From NCBI GenBank assembly GCA_003280575.1, contig QCEN01000005.1, forward strand, positions 1-64,000: a stretch of 64,000 nt of DNA, written 5' to 3'. The notes below the pieces were generated by a model that saw only the letters and a list, made by a program, of their open reading frames with translations, searched no databases and was not told the origin of the DNA. Shown here piece after piece: positions 28,546 through 37,105 of this stretch; the first letter of the stretch is position 1, and every line of letters begins with the position of its first letter. The DNA comes from Prochlorococcus sp. AG-355-P07. Lineage in GTDB: Bacteria; Cyanobacteriota; Cyanobacteriia; PCC-6307; Cyanobiaceae. A program made the translations under genes and the position numbers.

Positions 28546-28713
28546 ATGCTAAAAGAATCTTCAAATAAAAAAAAAGAAAACACCTTCTCAGAAACAACAA
28601 ATATCACTAAAGAAAAAATAATTTGTAAAGACGGATTCTGCTCTCTACCACATCAAAAAGAGATCACAAAAAAAGATAAAAATGATATGAATTTTTTTGA
28701 TCCTATCTTGTAA
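28546..28713 (+). CDS. 55-residue soluble microprotein with CKDGFC motif
   Basis: Hydrophilic Lys/Asn/Thr-rich chain with a central CKDGFCSLPHQ (C-x4-C) that could be a disulfide or a metal site. Start ATG 28546. No recognised homologue. Confidence 0.5.
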   Translation: MLKESSNKKKENTFSETTNITKEKIICKDGFCSLPHQKEITKKDKNDMNFFDPIL

Positions 28714-28776
28714 ATAAAGTATATTTTCTTGAATTAAAGATTAAATAGATAATGTTTAATCAAATTATTTGAATTT

Positions 28777-29115
28777 ATGTTTAAAGCCTTTTTAAATGCA
28801 TATCAAGAGTATTGGATTAAAGCGACTGACTTCAAGGGATTTACATCACAAGCTGACTGGTGGTTTGTTCAATTAGCGAATCTGATAATTTCTTTCTTTA
28901 CTTTTCCAATATTTTTTAAAACATTTGGTTTTAACGTATACGGAATTATTTGCATAATTCCTCAAATAGCTATTGATATAAGAAGAATCAAAGATTTTGG
29001 AAAGGATTGGAAATGGATTTTTATAAACTTAATACCAATTTTTGGATTGATCTTGTGGTTTTTCTGGTTAGGTTTTGGTAAGACAGGTCAAGGGAAAAAA
29101 AAATTTAAAAATTAA
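28777..29115 (+). CDS. DUF805 family membrane protein
   Basis: 112 residues. The DUF805 signature is complete: SQADWWFVQLANLIISFFTF, then IIPQIAIDIRRIKDFGKDWKW and a last helix FGLILWFFWLGFGKTGQ. Membrane protein of unknown role. Convergent with the acidic paralogue gene (12-base gap). Confidence 0.82.
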   Translation: MFKAFLNAYQEYWIKATDFKGFTSQADWWFVQLANLIISFFTFPIFFKTFGFNVYGIICIIPQIAIDIRRIKDFGKDWKWIFINLIPIFGLILWFFWLGFGKTGQGKKKFKN

Positions 29116-29126
29116 GTGTTTGTATA

Positions 29127-29453
29127 TTAGCTTTTTATTTTTTTCTTTTTTTTAAAATCTACATATCTTATATTTTTTCTTAAAGATATTTCCTTTTTAA
29201 GAATTCTAAACACATGCAACTCGCATTCTGTTAATTTCAGAAACTGATCAAGAGTATCTTTATCTTCTTCATCAAAATTCTCGAAAACTTCTGAAATAGC
29301 AATTCTATTATTAGAAATAAAATCCTCTGCAACGTCTTCTGGTTTTTTACCCCAGTCGAAATCCTGAAAAGCCTCATAAGAATTTAGTTCTCTTGTTAGC
29401 CATTTAAACCATGGTTCACACCTATGATTTTTTTCATTTCTGATTTTCTTCAT
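29127..29453 (-). CDS. Acidic conserved protein, paralogue of the 18.4-kb gene
   Basis: 108 residues: WFKWLTRELNSYEAF, then GKKPEDVAEDFISNNRIAI and LDQFLKLTECELHVFRILKK, ending in a Lys-rich tail (DFKKKKKIKS). The order of an aromatic helix, a D-x-x-E-F-x-x-N helix and an L-x-x-F-x-K-L-(S/T)-E-x-E-L helix is shared with the 88-residue protein at 18401. No function known. Confidence 0.65.
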   Translation of the reverse strand: MKKIRNEKNHRCEPWFKWLTRELNSYEAFQDFDWGKKPEDVAEDFISNNRIAISEVFENFDEEDKDTLDQFLKLTECELHVFRILKKEISLRKNIRYVDFKKKKKIKS

Positions 29454-29675
29454 GAAAAAAAATTTTTTACTTATTTAATCATTATTAGTTATTAATTTTT
29501 TGACAGCTGTAAAATTACTCATATTTGATTTTTAATAAATTAATTAAGATAAACCTCAAAGTTTAGATTTTTACCAAAAATTTAATTATTAACTATAAAA
29601 TTCTTTCAAGAATAAGTATTTATTACGCATTTTTTAATGTAAGAGATAGCTAGACTTGTATTTTAGTAAAGAAAA

Positions 29676-29894
29676 TTGTCAATTCCATTTTATGACTTTC
29701 CCTCATCTCCAATTTTAATTATTGGTGCTCTCGGTATTGCAGTTGCAATAGTAGTTTTTTTTGTAGCATATCAAAAATATTTCAATTCACCTTTTAACAA
29801 GGAGCTTGCAGAAAAGAAAAAAGACCTAATTAAGGAACAAAAAGAATTAAATCAAAGATTAGAAAAAATAGAACAAGATTTAAAAAATTTATAA
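29676..29894 (+). CDS. 72-residue membrane protein with coiled-coil tail
   Basis: TTG start; one helix (PILIIGALGIAVAIVVFFVAY) and a C-terminal heptad-rich charged helix (KKDLIKEQKELNQRLEKIE). It resembles a membrane-anchored coiled coil. No in-frame ATG exists, so either TTG is used or an unusual start. Confidence 0.55.
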   Translation: MSIPFYDFPSSPILIIGALGIAVAIVVFFVAYQKYFNSPFNKELAEKKKDLIKEQKELNQRLEKIEQDLKNL

Positions 29895-29979
29895 AAAATT
29901 ACTTTTTTTATAAATGACATAATGATCTCGAATTCAAGACCTTAATTTTTTAAACAAGAATTATGGTCTATAAGAAGTT

Positions 29980-30135
29980 ATGGATAAAGATCATCTTATT
30001 GAGTTAATTTCTAATAGCCTCATTTATGAGGTTAAAAATTCTGAATCAACTAAGAATCTAAGCGATTTTAAGAATTACCTAGAAAGATTAAATCTAGAAC
30101 AATTGAGAACTATGTCTAAAGAATTTATTCTTTAG
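29980..30135 (+). CDS. 51-residue soluble microprotein
   Basis: Hand-read from ATG 29980: LIELISNSLIYEVKNSES, then FKNYLERLNLEQLRTMSKEF. Helical, charged. A TGA-interrupted relative lies at 62529-62681 with the same start (MNKNKLINFI), length and end (LNKKQLKAIANEFII). No function is known. Confidence 0.55.
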   Translation: MDKDHLIELISNSLIYEVKNSESTKNLSDFKNYLERLNLEQLRTMSKEFIL

Positions 30136-30218
30136 TATGGTGATTAAACATTTGTTTTTATTTAGTTAATAATCAATACTTTTTATAATTGTATTTTTTA
30201 CAAAAATATTGAAGAAAT

Positions 30219-31337
30219 ATGCCCAAAGTAAAAAGAAGTGATTTTTTAATCCAGCCATTTCTAAAAAGAAATAATTTTAGAGCTTTATATCAAATTATTT
30301 CTACTATCTTCCCAATAATTTCTATTTGGTTAATTGTTTACCAAATAACAAATCAACCTTTTTCATTATTGATAAAAGGCTTTTTATTGATTCCTATTAT
30401 TTGCTTTCTAACTCTATTCTCTTCGAGGACATTTTCATTAATGCATGATTGCGGTCATAATTCTCTTTTTTCAACAAGAAAATTAAACCGCTTTTTTGGA
30501 TTTTTACTTGGTTTAGTAAATGGTATTCCTCAGAAATCATGGTCAATAGATCATGCATTCCATCATAGAAATAATGGAAACTGGGAAATTTATAAAGGTC
30601 CTATAGATGTTTTAAATCTTGAGGACTATAATTCTCTCACAAAAAGAGAAAAAACTCTTTATAAAATAAGTCGCAATTGGTTAATGCTTTTCCCTGGAGG
30701 CTTTTATTATTTAGTTTTAAAACCTAGGTTAGGACTCATAATAATCATCGTTAACTTTATTAAAGATATATTAAAAGAGACTTTTATCAAAATAAAAAAC
30801 AGAGAAATTTCTAAACTTTTAGCTATAAATTCAAGAGTTAAACCACCTTTTTCAGATTATGGAGATAATTTTAGTGAACTATTTGAATTAGTAATAAATA
30901 ACATAATAGTAATTACAGGGTGGATTTTTATGTGCAAATGGTTAGGGGTTGTTTTTTTCTTATCATTTTATTCTTTGGTATTAACTCTATCAGCTTCAAT
31001 TTTAATATGTGTTTTTTTTGTACAGCATAACTATGAAAATGCATATGCTAAAAAGACGAAAAATTGGGATATTGTTGACGGGGCGATTTTAGGTAGTAGC
31101 AATTTAGTTATACCTAATTGGCTAAATTGGTTTTTAGCAGACATATCCTTCCACAGCATTCATCATCTCTCCGAGAGAATACCAAATTACAACTTAAGAG
31201 CTTGTCATAAAGCAAACATTCATTTGCTTTATCACTCAAAGTATTTGAAATTAAGCGATTTTTCAAACTGCTTTAAATATATTATATGGGATAATAAAAA
31301 TGAAAAATTAATCCCAATAAGTTATTACCTAATTTAA
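30219..31337 (+). CDS. Membrane fatty-acid desaturase-like protein
   Basis: 372 residues with several long hydrophobic stretches and three His boxes: HDCGH (with SLMHDCGHNSLFS), HAFHH, and HSIHH (with DISFHSIHHLSERIPNY). These bind the di-iron centre of membrane desaturases and hydroxylases. It differs from the DesA-like protein at 33 kb in length and His-box surroundings; it could be an omega-type desaturase, a carotenoid-modifying enzyme or another. The substrate is not predictable here. Confidence 0.82.
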   Translation: MPKVKRSDFLIQPFLKRNNFRALYQIISTIFPIISIWLIVYQITNQPFSLLIKGFLLIPIICFLTLFSSRTFSLMHDCGHNSLFSTRKLNRFFGFLLGLVNGIPQKSWSIDHAFHHRNNGNWEIYKGPIDVLNLEDYNSLTKREKTLYKISRNWLMLFPGGFYYLVLKPRLGLIIIIVNFIKDILKETFIKIKNREISKLLAINSRVKPPFSDYGDNFSELFELVINNIIVITGWIFMCKWLGVVFFLSFYSLVLTLSASILICVFFVQHNYENAYAKKTKNWDIVDGAILGSSNLVIPNWLNWFLADISFHSIHHLSERIPNYNLRACHKANIHLLYHSKYLKLSDFSNCFKYIIWDNKNEKLIPISYYLI

Positions 31338-31481
31338 TCTTCTTCTCAATTTTCTTTTCAGAGGAGTACAGCTATATGCATGAGTACCAATAGATGGAGG
31401 CAAGTCATTCTTTAAAGGATGTACGATAGCGTTAGCCATACTCTCAAACATTTTAGAAAGCCAATTAATTAATGATTTCAT
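31329..31481 (-). CDS. 50-residue microprotein, basic end
   Basis: Hand-read from ATG 31481: amphipathic helix (LINWLSKMFESMANAIV), then HPLKNDLPPSIGTHAYS and a basic end (KRKLRRRLN). Its stop overlaps the desaturase stop region on the opposite strand (nine bases). It seems a real small protein with a conserved-looking Pro-rich core. Confidence 0.5.
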   Translation of the reverse strand: MKSLINWLSKMFESMANAIVHPLKNDLPPSIGTHAYSCTPLKRKLRRRLN

Positions 31482-31769
31482 TTGAAAATCTAAAAGTGGA
31501 CTTTTTTTATCATCTAACTAAATTGCTGAAAAGTAAATCAGTCTTTATGCTGATTTTTTCAAAGATTTCTTTATAAAAAACATTATAAATAATAAAAATT
31601 ATTGCTTCCTTTATCTTGTGAAACAAGTATATCAGTAACTTTTTAAAGGTAAACTAAGTGCAATATAAATTTAGTAAATAATACTTATTTTTTCAAATTC
31701 ACTTAATAAATCAAATTATTGAACATAATTTCGTGCTATATCTCTATTCCAAATAAATCTACTAATATT

Positions 31770-31928
31770 ATGAATGACTCATTTGTTTCTACGAACCAGA
31801 ATACAGAAATAGATTCTATTAGTTCATATTTTGATTGTATTACTGAATGCAGTATTGTTGATGGTCATCAAGAATGTATTACTCGTTGTTTAGAAATTCA
31901 TTTAAAGGGTGGAGAGCAAAATGAATAA
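31770..31928 (+). CDS. 52-residue Cys-containing microprotein
   Basis: The track start at 31719 (TTG) is replaced by ATG 31770. Core SYFDCITECSIVDGHQECIT then RCLEIHLKGG: four Cys in a C-x3-C...C-x3-C helix pattern, suggestive of two disulfides or a metal site in a helical hairpin. Overlaps the next ORF by eight bases (ATGAATAA), so the two are translationally coupled. Confidence 0.6.
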   Translation: MNDSFVSTNQNTEIDSISSYFDCITECSIVDGHQECITRCLEIHLKGGEQNE

Positions 31929-32073
31929 AAAAAACTACCCGCAGAGAAAAACTACTTTAAAATGGAACTCAAATGGAGAGCTTTCTGAAATTGATATGTT
32001 AAGAATTTTAGAGAAGATTTCATCTAATGATCTTAATCAGTGTGAATTGACATGCAATTCTGATCAAGTTTAG
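31921..32073 (+). CDS. 50-residue microprotein, second of a coupled pair
   Basis: Hand-read from ATG 31921, overlapping the stop of the preceding ORF. Basic N-terminus (KKNYPQRKTTLKWNSNGE), then an acidic helix and two Cys near the end (QCELTCNSDQV). Coupled to the 52-residue Cys protein. No family known. Confidence 0.5.
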   Translation: MNKKNYPQRKTTLKWNSNGELSEIDMLRILEKISSNDLNQCELTCNSDQV

Positions 32074-32336
32074 AAATTATTAATATGAGAACTTAATTAA
32101 TTAATAAATTTATATTTTTACAAACAAATTAATCACAAATATCTTTACAACATTATTTCTTCAAAGCCCATGAAAAAAATGAGGTCAATTAATATTTCAA
32201 AATCTTTTTGAAAAAATTTATTCATTCCGCTGATTAAAAAGCAGCCAAAGCAATTTTCCTTTACATTAATACCTATATATACGAGTTTTTAATTAATATT
32301 GATACTGTTTTAAAGTACTTTGCAGAAATTTACAAA

Positions 32337-32477
32337 TTAATTTTTAGAAGAAATATCTTTTTTTTGGAATGTTTTGTTAATTTCCTTTTTCGTTATTTCA
32401 ATTGGTTTTATCATTCCTGAATCGCCGTGAGTTGGACAATAATATGTCATTAGCATCCATTTTTTTTCTTCATCCAT
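32337..32477 (-). CDS. 46-residue microprotein
   Basis: Hand-read from ATG 32477: aromatic start (KKWMLMTYYCPTHGDSGM), then KPIEITKKEINKTFQKKD. One Cys and one His. Soluble and basic at the end. Convergent with the pair at 31770-32073. Confidence 0.45.
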   Translation of the reverse strand: MDEEKKWMLMTYYCPTHGDSGMIKPIEITKKEINKTFQKKDISSKN

Positions 32478-32674
32478 GAAGTTCTACTCCCATTTAATGA
32501 TTATTACTGAATAATTAAACAGGACGGATTTTGGAAAATGAATATTTTTAATCTTTTTTTCTCTTTTTCTTAATAATTTATAGATGTTTTGAAGCAATCA
32601 TCACTAAATAGATATAAATACGCATGACTTTTAAAAAAAATCCTGCTATTTATTAATAAATTCAAAATTATTTC

Positions 32675-32806
32675 ATGTCTTTAGAATCTATATTAATGGT
32701 AGTTGCTCCAATCTGTCTTTTTACAGTTGGAGTGATAGTTTTACCTATTTTGGTAAAGCCTCGTAAACAATCAGGTCTCTCAAAAAGGTACATTCGTGGT
32801 CTTTAA
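32675..32806 (+). CDS. 43-residue membrane microprotein
   Basis: One helix (LMVVAPICLFTVGVIVLPIL) followed by VKPRKQSGLSKRYIRGL, a basic cytoplasmic-type tail. Start ATG 32675. Compatible with a photosystem or transporter small subunit, but not a recognised one. It lies about 240 bases upstream of the DesA-like gene on the same strand. Confidence 0.5.
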   Translation: MSLESILMVVAPICLFTVGVIVLPILVKPRKQSGLSKRYIRGL

Positions 32807-33044
32807 ATAAGTTTTAAATAGAGGCAGTGCAAAAAATAACTATATGAATAAATTAAAAAATTTCGATGAAATTATAGAATCAAAATTTTTCGACCTAAAT
32901 TGATCTGTTCTAGGGTGAAATGTAGCTTTTGGAAATCCTATTGACAAAGAAAAATGACACAATCTTTTAATAAGAAGATGCTGTGATGGATAATAGATAC
33001 CATAAATTGATTTTTATTTAACAAAATTCTTACTTAACAAAAAT

Positions 33045-34226
33045 TTGAGAAATATAAAATTTTCGGGCCTTAAAGGCAAAGCGCTTGTAATAAGGGAAGA
33101 TGATATTCCAAGCATAAAAGAATTTAAGGATGTTATCCCAAAACATTATTTTAAGTGCAATACGAAAACTTCTTTAAGATATCTTTTACAATCAGCTTTA
33201 ATTCAATTTTTAGTAGTTGCAACAGGTTTATCTATTCCGTTTACTCCAAAAATGATTCCAATTTGGATCATATACTCATTAATATCAGGTACCACTGCAA
33301 TGGGATTCTGGGTAATTGCCCATGAATGTGGACATGGAGCATTTTCAAAAAACAAAACTTTGGAAACCATAACTGGATATTTACTACATTCATTACTCTT
33401 GGTTCCTTATTTCTCTTGGCAACGTTCTCATGCTGTTCATCATAGATTTACAAATAATGTAACCAATGGTGAAACTCACGTTCCTTTAGTCATTGATGGA
33501 AATGAATTTACAGAAAAGGGTGGAGGAGACAAAGAATTACATTTTTCAAATTCTATAGGTAAAAAAAATTACGGAATACTTCAACTTATTTTACATTTAA
33601 TATTTGGCTGGCCTGCTTATTTACTTACTGGTAGTACTGGAGGTGTTAAATATGGAACTTCTAATCATTTTTGGCCAATAAAACCATTTTCCAAAGCATT
33701 ATGGCCATCAATATGGGCTAAGAAAGTTTGGATATCAGATATTGGTGTAGTTTTAACGTTATTGGGTATTTTTTACTTTGTTTTAAAGTATGGATTATTC
33801 GCTGTCATTGCAATGTATATTGGTCCTTTGTTGGTGGTAAATAGTTGGTTAGTAGTTTATACATGGCTTCATCACACAGATTCAGATGTACCACATCTCT
33901 CAAACAAGGGATTTTCATTTATGAAAGGAGCCTTTCTATCTATTGACAGACCTTACGGGAAAATCCTTAACTTTTTGCACCATAATATTGGTTCAAGCCA
34001 TGTGGTACATCATGTCTGTCCAACCATTCCTCATTATCAAGCTAAAAAAGCGACCGTTTTAATAAAAAAAGCCTTTAAAAAGGTTTATCTTTTTAATCCT
34101 GACCCAATACCCAAAGCTCTTTGGAATATTGCTTGTAACTGCGTTGCTGTTAAGTCAGAGATGAAGGAAGGGAAAGGAAGATATATTTGGCAAGCTTCTT
34201 ACAATAAAAGAGCATTAAAAACATAA
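33045..34226 (+). CDS. desA: DesA-type (delta-12/omega-6) fatty-acid desaturase
   Basis: 393 residues from a TTG start. Three His boxes: HECGHGAFS, RSHAVHHRFTN and VVHHVCPTIP. FWVIAHECGHG and YFSWQRSHAVHHRFT are highly typical of DesA, which puts the second double bond in membrane lipids at the omega-6 position and supports membrane fluidity in the cold or light. Sixteen-residue start alternatives are not supported by any nearby ATG. The exact regiospecificity is inferred from the family. Confidence 0.9.
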   Translation: MRNIKFSGLKGKALVIREDDIPSIKEFKDVIPKHYFKCNTKTSLRYLLQSALIQFLVVATGLSIPFTPKMIPIWIIYSLISGTTAMGFWVIAHECGHGAFSKNKTLETITGYLLHSLLLVPYFSWQRSHAVHHRFTNNVTNGETHVPLVIDGNEFTEKGGGDKELHFSNSIGKKNYGILQLILHLIFGWPAYLLTGSTGGVKYGTSNHFWPIKPFSKALWPSIWAKKVWISDIGVVLTLLGIFYFVLKYGLFAVIAMYIGPLLVVNSWLVVYTWLHHTDSDVPHLSNKGFSFMKGAFLSIDRPYGKILNFLHHNIGSSHVVHHVCPTIPHYQAKKATVLIKKAFKKVYLFNPDPIPKALWNIACNCVAVKSEMKEGKGRYIWQASYNKRALKT

Positions 34227-34339
34227 TAAATAAAAATCCTTTCATCACATTAATTTACGCAAATCTGAAAAGAATATAAAAGAATCAGTATTATCCTAGT
34301 TTTCATCCTAAGAATTACTTTAGTTAATAAATTCTATTT

Positions 34340-34501
34340 ATGAGTGGAGACAATTTGCATGGTAAACAGCCTATTAAATTTTATTCAGAGGAAATGACTT
34401 TAACAAAAGTAGAATTATTAGAGAGACAACTTAGTCTGGGAGAAAAAGTTTCTAACTTAGATGAAAAGCATAAAGAGTGGAGTAGAAAACTTTCAAGTTG
34501 A
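34340..34501 (+). CDS. 53-residue soluble microprotein
   Basis: Hand-read from ATG 34340: DNLHGKQPIKFYSEEMTL, then a Leu/Glu-rich helix (KVELLERQLSLGEKVSNL) and a charged end. No Cys and no membrane segment. The helix could dimerise. Function unknown. Confidence 0.5.
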   Translation: MSGDNLHGKQPIKFYSEEMTLTKVELLERQLSLGEKVSNLDEKHKEWSRKLSS

Positions 34502-34546
34502 TAAGTTATTAAAATACTTCAAAGTATAGTTATAGATCTTTTAAAT

Positions 34547-35170
34547 TTAATTAAAAACCTTCCTATAAATTATTGAAAAATTATTTGCCGGCATACCAAT
34601 AACATCTTCTTGAAAAAAGCCATTTTTTTTACCTTCTTCGCTAACTTCCTTAAGATTTCTAATCCCCCAAAGATCATTCTGCATTTTTAATGAATTATCA
34701 AATAAATAGTTACTTTTACTTGTATGCTTATTACCAATTCTAAATGGTCCATACAGTATCAAAAATTGTCCTTTTTTTAATAATTTTGCCGACTCTCTAA
34801 AGAGCGCAACTGTACAATTCCATTCTGCTACATGAATCATATTAATAGAAACTATACCTTGCAAAGAATTTACTAACTTCAGTGGAATTTCCCAAGGAAT
34901 TTTTTGTACATCTAGTATAAGAGGTTGGGGCATTTTCTTATTTAAATTTTCATACTCAATCCAAGAACTTATACTTTTTCTATGGACTAATTCTGGATCA
35001 CTTGTTTGCCACATCACTTCTGGAAAACGTTTTTGAAAAACTACTCCGTGCTCTCCACTACCACTTCCAATTTCCAATATTGAACCATTTCTCTTTATAA
35101 TTTTGGATAGTACATCTCCAATACAGGCTCTGTTTCTCTTGGTAGCCGGAAAAAAAAGTCTATTTTCCAA
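34547..35170 (-). CDS. DUF938 family SAM-dependent methyltransferase
   Basis: 207 residues. NRLFFPATKRNRACIGDVL, the SAM motif LEIGSGSGEHGVVFQKRFPE, then QTSDPEL and the family end YGPFRIGNKHTS are typical of DUF938, a class I methyltransferase family of unknown substrate. Monocistronic. Confidence 0.85.
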   Translation of the reverse strand: MENRLFFPATKRNRACIGDVLSKIIKRNGSILEIGSGSGEHGVVFQKRFPEVMWQTSDPELVHRKSISSWIEYENLNKKMPQPLILDVQKIPWEIPLKLVNSLQGIVSINMIHVAEWNCTVALFRESAKLLKKGQFLILYGPFRIGNKHTSKSNYLFDNSLKMQNDLWGIRNLKEVSEEGKKNGFFQEDVIGMPANNFSIIYRKVFN

Positions 35171-35220
35171 AATGAAAATAATAAGGAAACATAGTAAAAA
35201 TTATTATTTTAATATTCTCT

Positions 35221-35364
35221 TTATTTCACTTTTCTCAATTTAGGAGTATTAAAAAACATTATCTTCAGGCTAGAGAACAGTATCGCAAATGTTAGAGCTG
35301 GCAAAATATAAAGTATTAAATCAGAATTAACCAGTGAAGGGATTCTTGCGAAAATTAAATGCAT
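35221..35364 (-). CDS. 47-residue membrane microprotein
   Basis: Hand-read from ATG 35364: one long helix (LILYILPALTFAILFSSL) followed by a basic tail (NTPKLRKVK). The upstream stretch to 35734 carries a hairpin at 35470-35501 but no other gene. Confidence 0.45.
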   Translation of the reverse strand: MHLIFARIPSLVNSDLILYILPALTFAILFSSLKIMFFNTPKLRKVK

Positions 35365-35469
35365 GTAATAAGAAGCAAATGACAATGGTTTCTTTTCATC
35401 TAATTTATTAATAGCAAATATTTGAATCCTAAAACTATATTTTTTTTAAACTAAGAATTTTAAATTAAA

Positions 35470-35501
35470 AGAGTCAGCCTGTATCCCTACTAGCTGACTC
35501 T
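35470..35501. terminator. Hairpin between microgene and hli genes
   Basis: Perfect 9-bp inverted repeat AGAGTCAGC / GCTGACTCT with a 14-base loop. Read on the minus strand it is followed by TTTTAATTT; on the plus strand by TAAAAT. It could end an unannotated minus-strand transcript starting near the hli promoter, or be part of a small RNA. Orientation undecided. Confidence 0.5.
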
Positions 35502-35734
35502 TAAAATAATTTTAATTTAATTTAATTTCAATTGAGGATTAAATCCTATAAAGAAAAAACCCTAAAATCATATCGCCTTTACCAAATTTAGAAATTCATA
35601 TAGTCAAAAAGCATACTTAGATACATAAGTGTCGCATAATTGTCATTATTGAAAGTTAATTGGCAAATTTGAGAACTTTTCTTTACATTAATAAATGAAT
35701 ATGTTATATTTGTTTACAAATTACTTAAAAAAAA

Positions 35735-35842
35735 ATGACTCCAGAAGCAGAACGTTTTAATGGTTGGGCAGCAATGCTAGGTTTTGTTGCAGCAGTTGGT
35801 GCATATGTAACAACAGGCCAAATTATTCCAGGTTGGTTCTAA
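35735..35842 (+). CDS. hli: High-light-inducible protein (Hli), 35 residues
   Basis: One chlorophyll-binding helix: ERFNGWAAMLGFVAAVGAYV then TTGQIIPGWF. This is the Hli/SCP pattern ExxNxxxAMxGF, but the Arg of the usual NGR is replaced by Trp (NGW). Hli proteins bind chlorophyll and protect photosystems under excess light. Its stop overlaps the next hli start as TAATG, so the two are coupled. No such ORF is in the track. Confidence 0.85.
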   Translation: MTPEAERFNGWAAMLGFVAAVGAYVTTGQIIPGWF

Positions 35843-35979
35843 TGAATAATGAATCCAAGGTTATAGAAAAAGAAAAAATCGTGGCTGAAAAGCTAAATGG
35901 TAGATTTGCAATGTTAGGCTTTGTTGCACTACTCGGAGCTTATTTGACCACAGGTCAAATTATTCCCGGTTTCATTTAA
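35842..35979 (+). CDS. hli: High-light-inducible protein (Hli), 45 residues
   Basis: ATG 35842 overlaps the stop of the preceding hli; the track start at 35764 is out of place. Charged N-terminus, then EKLNGRFAMLGFVALLGAYL and TTGQIIPGFI, with the ExxNGRxAM chlorophyll-binding motif intact. The C-terminal TGQIIPG is the Prochlorococcus-type Hli end. A rho-independent terminator follows 22 bases later. Confidence 0.92.
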   Translation: MNNESKVIEKEKIVAEKLNGRFAMLGFVALLGAYLTTGQIIPGFI

Positions 35980-36001
35980 TCAAATAACTAAAATTTTTTT
36001 T

Positions 36002-36031
36002 GAACCAAGTCTTATGCTTGGTTCTTTTTTT
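36002..36031 (+). terminator. Terminator of the hli pair
   Basis: GAACCAAG stem, TCTTATG loop, CTTGGTTC stem, then seven T. It ends the two-gene hli operon. Confidence 0.88.
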
Positions 36032-36173
36032 ATCTAAACTAAACTTCGGCGAAAATTGTAGTCTCAATATTTACTAACCACATTGTGGTATTGAACTACA
36101 AAATCAGTATAAAAACTCTACCGTAATAAAATTAATAGAATTAGATTTAATTTATCTATTTGAGGTAAATCAC

Positions 36174-36278
36174 TTGGCAAACCTAAGTTTAGAGATTTCA
36201 TTTTGGCTAATTTTATTAATTTACATTAGCGCAAGGTTCACTCAAACCAAGAAAGGTTATAGGAACCAACAATATTAA
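36174..36278 (+). CDS. 34-residue membrane microprotein (TTG start), paralogue of 48.8 kb
   Basis: TTG start. One helix in MANLSLEISFWLILLIYISA, then basic FTQTKKGYRNQQY. Residue-by-residue similarity to the 33-residue protein at 48779 (MTNLNIEILFWAILVSYLGL...KKQY) supports both ORFs and this TTG start. Confidence 0.6.
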   Translation: MANLSLEISFWLILLIYISARFTQTKKGYRNQQY

Positions 36279-36437
36279 AATAAGAAATTACACAACTAAA
36301 ATTTGAGAAAGATCCTGCACAATTAATTCAAATAAAAAATGGTAAAGGAAAGAAAGATTAATTTCATTTTTTTTCTTTTGCAAAATTTAAATTTTCCAAT
36401 AAATAATGCTAAATTTTTAAACTAATCGTATAAATTT

Positions 36438-36566
36438 ATGAGAGTAAAGCTTGAACCTGATACAGCATTTATCGGAAAAAAATTCGCATATATTTTCTTA
36501 GGAATAATATTTGGCCTTAATGCAATAATATTTGTTTGGTTTTTCTTATTCTCTAATTTGAATTAA
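36438..36566 (+). CDS. 42-residue membrane microprotein
   Basis: Begins MRVKLEPDTAFIGKK, then one long helix (AYIFLGIIFGLNAIIFVWFF). The start segment resembles those of small photosynthetic or assembly proteins but is not recognised. Between the hli terminator and the divergent hli gene. Confidence 0.5.
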   Translation: MRVKLEPDTAFIGKKFAYIFLGIIFGLNAIIFVWFFLFSNLN

Positions 36567-36673
36567 TATAAAGTTTCTAGAAGAAATAAAATTACCTTGT
36601 TTGAAAATTTAAATTTAAAACGAATAATATTCAATTTAAAAAAAAGAATATATAAGCTTAATAAAATTAACTA

Positions 36674-36880
36674 TTAAAATATTCCTGGTATTATCTGACC
36701 AGTTGTTACGTAAGCACCTAACAAAGCAACAAAACCAACCATTGCCCATCTTCCATTAACTTTTTCTGCATTTTGAGGATATCCATCGTAGGATACTGAT
36801 TCATCAATATAAGGTCTAGTTTCTGATGGGAACATATTTTGTCTTCCGCCTGATTCTGTTGTAACTCCTGTTTTTGACAT
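36674..36880 (-). CDS. hli: High-light-inducible protein (Hli), 68 residues
   Basis: Polar N-terminus (TTESGGRQNMFPSETRPYID), then EKVNGRWAMVGFVALLGAYV and TTGQIIPGIF. The longer N-terminus is found in a subset of Hli proteins. The same ending TGQIIPG as the two other hli genes suggests they are close relatives. Leftward gene with its own upstream region. Confidence 0.92.
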   Translation of the reverse strand: MSKTGVTTESGGRQNMFPSETRPYIDESVSYDGYPQNAEKVNGRWAMVGFVALLGAYVTTGQIIPGIF

Positions 36881-37094
36881 TAATAAAATTATAATTGTTA
36901 ATTAAAGTAACATAAATATTAACTTATGTAAAGCAAAGTCTAATTAATATTAATGAATAAGCAGTTATGGGTCGATATGTGACAGTTTTGTTTAAAAAGA
37001 TTTAAAAAAATTTCATTAAATCCTTCTTTTGAACTACTAAGCAAAAAATCCACAATAATAAGCATTTATACTCACAATAAGTAATTTTACTTAT

Positions 37095-37100
37095 TAGAAT
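37095..37100 (+). promoter_or_regulatory. Possible -10 box of the 37.1-kb small RNA
   Basis: TAGAAT, six to seven bases before the first hairpin of the small RNA candidate at 37106. A perfect 20-base palindrome (AATAAGTAATT and its mirror) overlaps its upstream side at 37076-37095 and could be an operator. No clear -35 element. Confidence 0.4.
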
Positions 37101-37105
37101 ATTTG

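Noticed and set aside
35764-35841. Track start of the second hli gene (MGSNARFCCSSWC)
   Set aside because: This is the first hli gene read in another frame; the ATG at 35842 gives a normal Hli.
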